Position numbers and translations under genes: made by a program. Source: Pseudonocardiales bacterium (GTDB lineage Bacteria; Actinomycetota; Actinomycetes; Mycobacteriales; Pseudonocardiaceae). Taken from it: DNA of 5,830 bases. The first letter of the stretch is position 1. Each line of letters opens with the position of its first letter. The notes beneath the pieces are model-generated. The model was not told the origin of the DNA. It ran no database searches and worked only from the letters and a program-made list of their open reading frames with translations. The stretch is from the NCBI GenBank assembly GCA_025465385.1, contig JAODNG010000157.1, positions 1 to 5,830 of the forward strand. Reading direction: 5' to 3'. Below, one piece after another: positions 1-5,519 of this stretch.

Positions 1-467
1 CCCCGGCGAGCTACACCTTGTCTGTGACGCTCAACATCATCCATGCCACGGAGTGTACGAAGGACCAATGGGCTCGGTGATCACCCGGACCTGCGCCGGG
101 CCGATCTCCCCGGCGGCCAGTGCCGCGGCGGTATTTGGGCAACACCGGCGCAAGGATCTCACTGGTCACCGCGCGGCGGACGGCGAGTTGGCTGGCGTGG
201 GCGACGCGAGCGCCGGCCTCGGTAGGTGAAAGGTTCAACATGCCGGCGAGGAGTTGTTTGGTCGCGGAACCCGGCGGTGGCCGCGATGGCGCGGGATTCC
301 AGTTCCGCGACGGTATCAAGCATCACCGAATACACCATCCGCGACACCGATTCGATATCCCGGACCTGATCCGGCAACCTGACGTCGTCACAGGCGACGA
401 TAGCGTGACGCCACTGGTCGAGGCAGGAGGCCATCGCCTGCCTCGGATCCAGCAGCGTCTCTATCAC
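1..467 (-). pseudogene. DUF222 / 13E12-repeat-type protein (HNH endonuclease family), frameshifted, partial
   Basis: This is the N-terminal half of a DUF222 protein, the domain that precedes an HNH nuclease in actinobacterial 13E12-repeat proteins. Translated from a GTG at 467, the first frame gives a helical N-terminus, then DTVAELESRAIAATAGFR. Around 260-272 the reading must move one base (+1) to continue as KQLLAGMLNLSPTEAGARV and then AVTSEILAPVLP. At the AAA run near 133-136 it moves +1 again and continues as NTAAALAAGEIGPAQVRVI. These three blocks in this order match the DUF222 pattern (LSPAEA..RV, RRALTGEPL.PVLP, TAAALAAGEI...VRVI). The last frame ends at TGA 37-39. A third +1 shift may continue it as MDDVERHRQGVARR to the window edge, but this is weaker. 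The HNH part would lie to the left of base 1 and cannot be seen. The single-base shifts look like decay, although sequencing error is not excluded. The domain call comes from remembered family consensus, not from a search. Confidence 0.72.
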
Positions 468-473
468 GGCACC

Positions 474-496
474 ATTGTCGCACCCACCCCTGACAA
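474..496 (-). promoter_or_regulatory. Candidate PafBC-type (RecA-independent DNA-damage) promoter, leaderless
   Basis: Read on the minus strand, the sequence is TTGTCAGGG, then 8 bases, then GACAAT. The published RecA-NDp/PafBC motif of mycobacteria is TTGTCRGTG-N8-TANNNT. The left box matches at 8 of 9 positions, the spacing is exact, and the -10 box matches at 2 of its 3 fixed positions. Only six bases (GGTGCC) separate the -10 box from the GTG at 467, so the transcript would begin at or next to the start codon. That leaderless arrangement is common in actinobacteria. The motif match is seen directly. Regulation by DNA damage is inferred, and the weak -10 box may mean the promoter has decayed with its gene. 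Confidence 0.5.
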
Positions 497-695
497 TCTC
501 GGGGGTTCACGATGCAGACAGGAGAATTCTAACGATGCGATAATCGGTCGAAATAGCACGACGGCGCCCACCTGCCAAGGATTTAGCGCTCGCAGATGTC
601 CTCTGTGCATCGGAGCGGTACTGAGTCGCGTGCGAGCACGGCGATCGACCGGAGCGACTCACCAGCGAAAGATCATCGTGGCGCACCCCGATTAC
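497..695. other. Intergenic stretch without a recognisable gene
   Basis: I translated the minus strand in all three frames and the plus strand from an ATG at about 577. No recognisable protein block appeared, and the minus-strand frames contain stops. It lies between the DUF222 promoter and the end of the methyltransferase remnant. Its only visible structure is the nested inverted repeat at 622-661, listed separately. It may be further decayed gene sequence or a true spacer; the sequence does not decide between these. Confidence 0.5.
622..661. repeat. Nested inverted repeat (possible three-way or cruciform structure)
   Basis: The outer arms TGAGTCGC (622-629) and GCGACTCA (654-661) are perfect 8-bp complements. 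Directly inside the left arm is GTGCGAGCAC (630-639), itself a 4-bp stem around GA. The rest of the loop contains CGGCGATCGACCG, a nearly symmetric segment. As RNA or single-stranded DNA this could fold into a branched structure. It could act as a terminator, or it could be chance in GC-rich DNA, since there is no T-tract on either side. No function is assigned. Confidence 0.35.
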
Positions 696-739
696 TTAGC
701 GACGCCGAATGTCGCTGAATCCGGCCCGCTCGGCCAGGT

Positions 740-938
740 CAGCTGCGCCGCGTCCGCAATCAGTCAGACCGCCGAGTCGTACAACGCCTCGAGCGGTCTG
801 GTGATCGGCCATGCTGGCCCGCAGGCTGTCGATCGCGCGGCCTCTGGTGTCAGCGTCGAGGTCGCGCACGGCACGCGGCATTGCCGATGCCACCTGGGAC
901 ATCTCCCTCGCTTGGTGGGGTCGTTGACGAGCTAGCTC
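740..938 (-). pseudogene. C-terminal remnant of a probable SAM-dependent methyltransferase
   Basis: On the minus strand, just beyond the dehydrogenase stop, an open stretch reads SQVASAMPRAVRDLDADTRG and then RAIDSLRASMADHQT. After a +1 shift around 786-796, another frame reads ALYDSAV, then TGA at 764-766, then LIADA. This resembles the tail of class I (Methyltransf_11-like) methyltransferases, which typically end with a run of the form 'AMPRAVRxLDxxTRxxALDALRA...H.T..GVLYDSAxWLITAR'. The TGA sits exactly where the conserved tryptophan (TGG) is expected, a one-base G-to-A change. No SAM-binding motif I, N-terminal half or start is present. Upstream is a TGA only a few bases from the end of the dehydrogenase gene, so most of the gene is gone. 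The family call rests on remembered consensus and is moderate. That this is broken coding sequence is more certain than which family it belongs to. Confidence 0.5.
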
Positions 939-949
939 GGCCAGTCAGT

Positions 950-1837
950 TCACTCGGTCGGGCAGCAGATCGCTGCTTCCAATCTGGGAGGTATCCGCTT
1001 CTCCAGGCCGAAGGGTTCAAGGCTCTGGTCGAGCACCTCGTCGAAGGCAGCGGCGACGTCCTCGGTGTCCCAACCCGCAGAACGCAGCACCGGCTCCTTG
1101 ATCGCTGGCTGGCGCACGATGTGCAACTGATCGCCGGTGCACCGGATGAGCTGCCCGGTGATCCCCGCGGCGAGATCTGACAGCAGGTAGGTGACCAGCG
1201 GCGCTACCTGGTCGGGGGTGCGCTCGCGGGTACAGCGCGACTGGGCCGCCGGGGAACGCTCCACCAGGCGGGTCCAGGCTAGCGGGCAGACGCCATTGAC
1301 CCGGATCCCCACCTCCTCCAGATCCAGCGCCCAAGAGTAGGTGAGCGACGCGACCGCGCCTTTGGAAGCCGAGTAGGCACCTGCACGATGCTGACCGAAC
1401 GACGAGCCCGACGAGATGTTGACGATCGATCCGGCGCCCTGCGCGCGCATGACCTTCGCCGCCGCGATGCCACAATAAAGCGTGCCGAGGACGTTGACTT
1501 CGATGACATCGCGGGCGCAGCGAACGTCCTCCTCCCACGGTAGTACCTCGTGCGGGCCCAGCGCGGCGTTGTTCACCAGACCGTCGATCCTGCCGAATTG
1601 CTCCAGGCACTGCGCCACGATCTCGCTGGCCTGACCCGGATCGCGAACCGACGCCGCGTTGGCCACCGCCCGGCCCCCCATCTCGACGATCCGGTCTGCC
1701 ACCATCTCTGCCTGTTCGCCGTCGACATCGTTGACCACGACGCAGGCTCCAGACCGGGCGGCGTGACGCGCATAAGCCTCGCCTAAACCGCGACCGGCTC
1801 CAGTGATAACGATTGCCTTGCCGTCGAGAATGCCCAT
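950..1837 (-). CDS. Short-chain dehydrogenase/reductase (SDR), probably NAD-dependent, substrate unknown
   Basis: This intact 295-residue classical SDR is a cytosolic oxidoreductase acting on a hydroxyl/keto group. The N-terminal Rossmann motif TGAGRGLG is at residues 12-19. Asp37 at the end of the second beta strand favours NAD(H) over NADP(H). NNAA is at 89-92 (usually NNAG) and a structural Asn at 115. The catalytic Ser is 142 or 143, with Tyr155 and Lys159 in YSASK. After the active site, the usual PG is PL (185-186). The approximately 60-residue tail, longer than in FabG-type enzymes, resembles the end of hydroxyacyl-CoA/17-beta-HSD-type SDRs, so an acyl-CoA or steroid-like substrate is possible but unproven. 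I chose the ATG at 1837 because MGILDGKAIVITGAG is the normal SDR opening and AAGGGCGGG lies just upstream. An in-frame extension to 1909 adds 24 unconserved residues. The gene lies 152 bases downstream of map on the same strand and may have its own promoter or be read through. Confidence 0.9.
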   Translation of the reverse strand: MGILDGKAIVITGAGRGLGEAYARHAARSGACVVVNDVDGEQAEMVADRIVEMGGRAVANAASVRDPGQASEIVAQCLEQFGRIDGLVNNAALGPHEVLPWEEDVRCARDVIEVNVLGTLYCGIAAAKVMRAQGAGSIVNISSGSSFGQHRAGAYSASKGAVASLTYSWALDLEEVGIRVNGVCPLAWTRLVERSPAAQSRCTRERTPDQVAPLVTYLLSDLAAGITGQLIRCTGDQLHIVRQPAIKEPVLRSAGWDTEDVAAAFDEVLDQSLEPFGLEKRIPPRLEAAICCPTE

Positions 1838-1876
1838 CGGTGCCCGCCCTTCGGGGTGACCGGACCTGATGGACCG

Positions 1877-1907
1877 GCGGTTGCCATCAGTCTGCGGTGG
1901 CAACCGC
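1877..1907 (-). terminator. Perfect 10-bp inverted repeat between map and the SDR gene
   Basis: GCGGTTGCCA (1877-1886) and TGGCAACCGC (1898-1907) are exact reverse complements separated by 11 bases. The hairpin lies 83 bases beyond the map stop and 40-70 bases upstream of the SDR ATG. It could be a factor-independent terminator for secY-adk-map, but no U-tract follows on the minus strand. It could equally be an operator palindrome or leader hairpin for the SDR gene. The symmetry is certain; the role is not. Confidence 0.45.
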
Positions 1908-1989
1908 ACTGGGACAGGTCAAGGCTCCATGAAGGGTTGCAGCCGTTCGCCGAGCGGGGTAGGCCGATCGGCCCAACGGGTCCGGTGAG

Positions 1990-2808
1990 CTATTCAACCG
2001 TGAGAATCAGCGGGCCGTCGACGGTCACGGCGACCGAGTGTTCCCAGTGCGCGGCGCGGCAGCCGTCCACGGTCACCACGGTCCATCCGTCGCCGAGTTC
2101 CTCGGTCTTGTCACTGCCCGCGGTAAGCATCGGCTCTATCGCCAACGCCATGCCGGGCACCAACCGGGGGCCGCGACCGGGGCGTCCCACGTTGGGCAGA
2201 AACGGATCCATGTGCATGGCGGTACCGATCCCGTGGCCCCCGTAGTCAGCAACGATCCCGTAGGACGTCCCGTGGCCGGCAGCCGCGGCCAACGCCGCGG
2301 TCTCCACTGCATGGGAGATGTCGGTCAGCCGGCCACCGGGTTGTGCCGCTGCGATTCCGGCCTCCAACGCCGCCCGGCAGGCCGCCGACAGCTGGCTGTC
2401 GGCCTTCGCAATGGTCCCCACGTGCACTGTCACCGCGGCATCGCCGTGCCACCCCTCGAGGATCGCACCGCAGTCCAGGGACAGCAGGTCACCATCGGCG
2501 AGCACCTGCTCGCGGCTGGGGATGCCGTGCACCACCTGCTCGTTGACCGAACTGCAGATCGACCCGGGGAACCCGTGATAGCCCTTGAACGACGGTATCG
2601 CCCCAGCGTCGCGAATCGACTGCTCTGCCAACTCATCCAGCTCACCGGTGCTCACCCCGGCGCGGGCATGACATTCGAGCAATCGCAGTGTCCGAGCGAC
2701 CACCGCTCCGGCAGCGCGCATCGCCTCGATCTCCCCTGGAGACTTCAGCTCGATGCTGGCCCTGCCCCGTAAACGTCGTACCACAGCACGCACCCCGCCC
2801 CCGGTCAT
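1990..2808 (-). CDS. map: Methionine aminopeptidase, type I
   Basis: This cytosolic metalloenzyme removes the initiator methionine from new proteins when the second residue is small. In the 272-residue reading all five metal ligands of the pita-bread fold are present: Asp112 (SLDCG), Asp123 (HGDAAVTV), His192 (GGHGIG), Glu225 (AIEPML) and Glu256 (WEHS). The substrate-contacting His94 lies in NEQVVHGIPS. The conserved domain begins near residue 19 (IELKSPGEIEAMRAAG). No type II insertion or N-terminal zinc-finger extension is seen. The gap to adk is 10 bases (2809-2818), indicating one transcript. The start is uncertain. The ATG at 2808 has no clear ribosome binding site, whereas in-frame GTG codons at 2793 and 2784 follow a G-rich run, so the protein may be 5-8 residues shorter. 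M. tuberculosis has two map genes; this is the one in the secY-adk context. Confidence 0.96.
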   Translation of the reverse strand: MTGGGVRAVVRRLRGRASIELKSPGEIEAMRAAGAVVARTLRLLECHARAGVSTGELDELAEQSIRDAGAIPSFKGYHGFPGSICSSVNEQVVHGIPSREQVLADGDLLSLDCGAILEGWHGDAAVTVHVGTIAKADSQLSAACRAALEAGIAAAQPGGRLTDISHAVETAALAAAAGHGTSYGIVADYGGHGIGTAMHMDPFLPNVGRPGRGPRLVPGMALAIEPMLTAGSDKTEELGDGWTVVTVDGCRAAHWEHSVAVTVDGPLILTVE

Positions 2809-2818
2809 CGCACGCTCG

Positions 2819-3370
2819 TCACGCCCGCGTTCGCAATGCGTGCAGCGCCCTGGCCGTTACCTCCGGCACCGAACCGACTGCCGGCACGGTGACCAACCGA
2901 TCGGCGTAGAAGGTCAAAAGCGGCGCGGTCTCCTCGCGATACAGCTGCTGGCGGTGTCGGATCACGTCCTCGGTGTCGTCGCCGCGCCCGCGGGCCAGCA
3001 GCCGCTGCACCACCTGGTCCTCGGGCACGTCGAACTCCAGCACCGTGTCGATCTCGCAGTCACGCTCGCGCAGCAGATTCTCCAACACCTCGGCCTGGCC
3101 TACCGTACGGGGAAATCCGTCGAGCAGAAATCCTGCGCGGCACACATCATCGGTAAGCCGTTGCGCGACCATCGCGTTGGTGACCTCGTCGGGCACCAAC
3201 GCACCGGCATCCAGGTACCGCTTGACCTTCTGACCTAGCTCGGATCGGCGATCGACATGCGCCCGGAACAGTTCTCCGGTGGAGATGTGAGCCACACCTA
3301 GCTCCGCGCTCAGCAGCGTGGCCTGAGTGCCCTTGCCCGCGCCGGGAGGACCGACAATGAGGATTCGCAC
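2819..3370 (-). CDS. adk: Adenylate kinase, short-lid form
   Basis: The enzyme catalyses the reversible reaction ATP + AMP to 2 ADP in the cytosol, keeping adenine nucleotides in balance. The 183-residue protein has the P-loop GPPGAGKGT at residues 7-15, the AMP-binding STGELFR at 30-36 and DGFPR at 84-88. LARGRGDDTEDVIRHR at 125-140 contains the catalytic arginines. The lid is the short GRGDD turn instead of the approximately 30-residue (sometimes zinc-binding) lid of longer bacterial forms. This matches the usual actinobacterial length of about 181 residues. The start is GTG at 3370, giving MRILIVGPPG; its first base is the last base of the secY TAG stop (TAGTG). A GAAGGG about 13 bases upstream, inside secY, is the likely ribosome binding site. 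This overlap points to coupled translation with secY. Confidence 0.97.
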   Translation of the reverse strand: MRILIVGPPGAGKGTQATLLSAELGVAHISTGELFRAHVDRRSELGQKVKRYLDAGALVPDEVTNAMVAQRLTDDVCRAGFLLDGFPRTVGQAEVLENLLRERDCEIDTVLEFDVPEDQVVQRLLARGRGDDTEDVIRHRQQLYREETAPLLTFYADRLVTVPAVGSVPEVTARALHALRTRA

Positions 3371-4689
3371 TAGCGCAGGAACCCTTCATAGTTGCGCTGC
3401 ATCAGCTGGCTTTCGATCTGCTTCACGGTATCCAGGCCCACCCCGACCATGATCAGCACCGCAGTGCCACCGAAGGGGAAGTTCTGGTTCTGCCCGTTAC
3501 CGGTCAGGTCGAGAAACAAGTTGGGCAATACTGCCACAATGCCCAAGTACAGCGAGCCAGGCAAGGTGATACGGCTGAGCACAAAGCTCAGATACTCGGC
3601 GGTGGGGCGGCCAGGCCGGATGCCCGGGATGAAACCGCCGAACTTCTTCATCTCCTCAGCACGTTCTTCAGGATTGAACGTGATCGCCACGTAGAAGTAA
3701 GTGAAGAAAATGATCATCAGGAAGTACAGCCCGATATGGATCCAGCTGGACTGGTCCACCAGGTAGCGGGTGATGAACGTCTGGAACCAGCCCGGCTTGC
3801 TGGTGGGCGAGCTGGTCAGCCGGGCAATGAGGTCAGGCAGGTAGAGCAGGGACGACGCGAAGATGACTGGAATCACACCGGCTTGGTTGACCTTCAGCGG
3901 CAGGTAGGTGGAGGTACCGCCGTACATCCGGCGACCGATCATCCGCTTGGCGTACTGCACTGGAATCCGTCGCTGGCCCTGCTCGACGAACACGACACTG
4001 GCGATGATCGCTAAACCGAACAAGCACACCAGCAGGAATACCAGCAGGCCCTGCGAGTCCAGGATGTTCTTGCCCTCAGCGGGGATGCGCGCGGCGATCG
4101 AGGTGAAGATCAGCAGCGACATGCCGTTGCCGATGCCCCGTTCAGTGATCAGCTCGCCCAACCACATGATCACTCCGGTACCCGCGGTCATCACCACCAC
4201 GATGACTACCAGGTTGAATACCGACTGATCTGGTATCGGCGGCAGCGGGCAGCCCGAGAACAGCTGACCGCGTACGGCTAGCGCCACGATGCCGGTGGAC
4301 TGCAGAATAGCGAGTGCGATCGTCAGGTACCGGGTGTACTGGGTGAGCTTGTTCTGCCCGGACTGACCCTCTTTCTTCAGCACTTCGAAGCGAGGAATCA
4401 CCACCGTGAGCAGCTGGACGATGATGCTCGCAGTGATGTAGGGCATGATCCCCAACGCGAACACCGACAGCCGCAACAATGCTCCGCCGCTGAAAAGATT
4501 GATCAGCGAGTAGACGTTCTGATTGTCACCGTGCTGCACCCGGTCCAGGCACTGATTGATATTGACGTAGGAGACTCCAGGCGACGGCAACGTGGCACCG
4601 GCCCGGTAGATCACCACCATGCTGAGCGCGAACAGGATCTTACGGCGCAGATCCGGTGTCGCGAGGGCCGAGCGGAAGGCGCCGAGCAC
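3370..4689 (-). CDS. secY: Preprotein translocase channel subunit SecY
   Basis: SecY is the inner-membrane pore subunit of the SecYEG translocon, through which proteins are exported or inserted with SecA or the ribosome. The 439-residue product has the expected ten membrane segments, roughly at 17-37, 66-95, 118-139, 157-178, 186-204, 214-235, 268-288, 316-337, 375-393 and 404-423. The plug and second helix begin at NLFSGGALL (64-72). LGELITERGIGNGMSLLIF lies at 177-195. The cytoplasmic loop GGFIPGIRPGRPT (351-363) carries the conserved Arg of the fifth cytoplasmic loop. The C-terminus QIESQLMQRNYEGFL is typical of actinobacteria. I chose the GTG at 4689, giving MLGAFRSALATPDLRRKILF, because a perfect AGGAGGT lies just upstream and the length is normal. 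The frame stays open to 4797, but that extra segment is unconserved and Pro/Arg-rich. The gene heads the secY-adk-map cluster behind its own candidate promoter. Confidence 0.97.
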   Translation of the reverse strand: MLGAFRSALATPDLRRKILFALSMVVIYRAGATLPSPGVSYVNINQCLDRVQHGDNQNVYSLINLFSGGALLRLSVFALGIMPYITASIIVQLLTVVIPRFEVLKKEGQSGQNKLTQYTRYLTIALAILQSTGIVALAVRGQLFSGCPLPPIPDQSVFNLVVIVVVMTAGTGVIMWLGELITERGIGNGMSLLIFTSIAARIPAEGKNILDSQGLLVFLLVCLFGLAIIASVVFVEQGQRRIPVQYAKRMIGRRMYGGTSTYLPLKVNQAGVIPVIFASSLLYLPDLIARLTSSPTSKPGWFQTFITRYLVDQSSWIHIGLYFLMIIFFTYFYVAITFNPEERAEEMKKFGGFIPGIRPGRPTAEYLSFVLSRITLPGSLYLGIVAVLPNLFLDLTGNGQNQNFPFGGTAVLIMVGVGLDTVKQIESQLMQRNYEGFLR

Positions 4690-4693
4690 TCCT

Positions 4694-4700
4694 ACCTCCT
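4694..4700 (-). promoter_or_regulatory. Shine-Dalgarno site deciding the secY start
   Basis: AGGAGGT on the minus strand is fully complementary to the end of 16S rRNA and lies four bases before the GTG at 4689. It supports the GTG start over any start in the upstream in-frame extension. A small hairpin (CGGCC at 4706-4710 pairing with GGCCG at 4718-4722, loop of 7) ends five bases upstream of it and would leave the site exposed when folded. Confidence 0.85.
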
Positions 4701-4822
4701 GGGCACGGCCGTAATGAGGCCGTCGATCATGGACCGGCGGTCGCATGGCCGGGGGCGGCGACCGAGCGGTGCAGGCGGACCTGACAGCGGATGCCAACTG
4801 GCTCGCCCACGCATTGAGCCCG

Positions 4823-4851
4823 ACTCTAACAGCCGGACCGGACTGTCATAA
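4823..4851 (-). promoter_or_regulatory. Candidate promoter for secY-adk-map
   Basis: On the minus strand an extended -10 element, TGT followed by TAGAGT (4823-4828), is preceded by ATGACA (4844-4849) at 15 bases, or by TTATGA (4846-4851) at the more usual 17 bases. It lies directly after the rplO hairpin and about 130 bases upstream of the secY GTG. That is where a promoter would be expected if the hairpin ends the ribosomal transcript. Both hexamers are imperfect matches to the housekeeping consensus, so the call is tentative. Confidence 0.4.
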
Positions 4852-4854
4852 CGA

Positions 4855-4874
4855 GAGCCCGCAAGGGCGGGCTC
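4855..4874 (-). terminator. GC-rich hairpin after rplO, likely terminator or attenuator
   Basis: GAGCCCGC (4855-4862) and GCGGGCTC (4867-4874) form a perfect 8-bp stem around a 4-base loop, starting three bases after the rplO TAG stop. On the minus strand the hairpin is followed by TCGTTATGAC rather than a T-tract. Many actinobacterial terminators lack a strong U-run, so full or partial termination is plausible. Its position right after a stop codon and before a candidate promoter supports this role. Confidence 0.7.
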
Positions 4875-4877
4875 CGT

Positions 4878-5321
4878 CTACAGCTCGATGCTGCTACCGC
4901 CCGCTCCAGCGATTTTGTCCCGCGCGGAACCAGAGAAACGCTGGGCACTGACCTGCAACGACACTCCAGCGATGTCGCCGTCGCCGAGCACCTTCACCGG
5001 CAAACCCTTGCGCACCGCACCAACGGCTACGAGCTCGTCGGGCCCCACGATGCCGCCAGCGGGGAACAGTCGAGCCAGGTCGCCGACGTTGACCACCTGG
5101 TACTCGGTACGGAACCGGTTACGGAAACCCTTGAGTTTGGGAAGCCGCATGTGGATCGGCATCTGGCCGCCCTCAAAAGTGGCTGGCACGTTCTTGCGAG
5201 CCTTGGTTCCTTTGGTACCGCGGCCCGCCGTTTTACCTTTTGAACCGCCACCACGACCGACTCGCATCTTGGCGGTCTTCGCCCCTGCAGCCGGACGCAG
5301 GTGATGAATTTTAATGCTCAC
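4878..5321 (-). CDS. rplO: 50S ribosomal protein L15 (uL15)
   Basis: L15 is a structural protein of the large ribosomal subunit that binds 23S rRNA late in assembly. The 147-residue product has the flexible Gly/Lys/Arg-rich N-terminal arm (VGRGGGSKGKTAGRGTKGTK, 21-40), then FEGGQMPIHMRLPKLKGF (49-66). The C-terminal domain contains the family signature region KVLGDGDIAGVSLQVSAQRF (110-129) followed by SGSARDKI. The length is normal for actinobacteria. The start is GTG at 5321, giving MSIKIHHLRPA. It overlaps the rpmD stop by four bases (GTGA), with GAGGTGG about 9 bases upstream inside rpmD, so translation is probably coupled. The hairpin at 4855-4874 follows immediately. Confidence 0.97.
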   Translation of the reverse strand: MSIKIHHLRPAAGAKTAKMRVGRGGGSKGKTAGRGTKGTKARKNVPATFEGGQMPIHMRLPKLKGFRNRFRTEYQVVNVGDLARLFPAGGIVGPDELVAVGAVRKGLPVKVLGDGDIAGVSLQVSAQRFSGSARDKIAGAGGSSIEL

Positions 5322-5518
5322 TTCGCAGCCACCTCGTTCGGGACTTCCTCCACCGCCACCAGGTGACGGACGGTGGCAATCATGCCGCGGACCTGGGAGT
5401 TGTCCTCTTTGACCACGGACTGCCGGATCTTACGCAGTCCCAGCGAGCGCAGCGTCTCACGGTGATTGCGCAGGCTACCGATGGTGCCGCGAACCTGGGT
5501 GATCTTCAGATCAGCCAC
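5318..5518 (-). CDS. rpmD: 50S ribosomal protein L30 (uL30)
   Basis: L30 is a small protein of the large ribosomal subunit. The 66-residue product opens with ADLKITQVRGTIGSL and carries the core LRSLGLRKIRQSVV, then EDNSQVRGMIATVRHLV, the usual L30 order. The expected length is about 60 residues. The start is the GTG at 5518, one base after the rpsE TGA stop. The in-frame ATG at 5572 would add an unconserved N-terminus overlapping rpsE by about 50 bases, so it is rejected. The gene sits between rpsE and rplO as in the standard spc operon, and its stop overlaps the rplO start. Confidence 0.95.
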   Translation of the reverse strand: MADLKITQVRGTIGSLRNHRETLRSLGLRKIRQSVVKEDNSQVRGMIATVRHLVAVEEVPNEVAAK

Positions 5519-5519
5519 C

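Noticed and set aside
130..275. Programmed frameshifting in the DUF222 gene
   Set aside because: The incoming frame at CCCAAAT is not in the phase needed for a classical -1 slippery site. Several same-direction shifts and the weak -10 box fit decay or error better.
120..935. Long open frame on the plus strand (271 codons)
   Set aside because: It lies antisense to the DUF222 and methyltransferase remnants and crosses the gene-free stretch. Its translation has no recognisable blocks, and GC-rich DNA readily gives such antisense frames.
1962..1973. GGCCGATCGGCC palindrome near the end of map
   Set aside because: A 12-bp palindrome with only a 4-bp usable stem is common in GC-rich DNA and has no supporting T-tract or repeat copy in the window.
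2038..2772. Long plus-strand open frame opposite map (244 codons)
   Set aside because: It is a shadow of the map coding frame: arginine/glycine-rich with no domain character, while map has all its catalytic residues.
4690..4797. N-terminally extended SecY starting at 4797
   Set aside because: The extra 36 residues are Pro/Arg-rich and unconserved. The GTG at 4689 has a perfect AGGAGGT and gives the standard SecY length.
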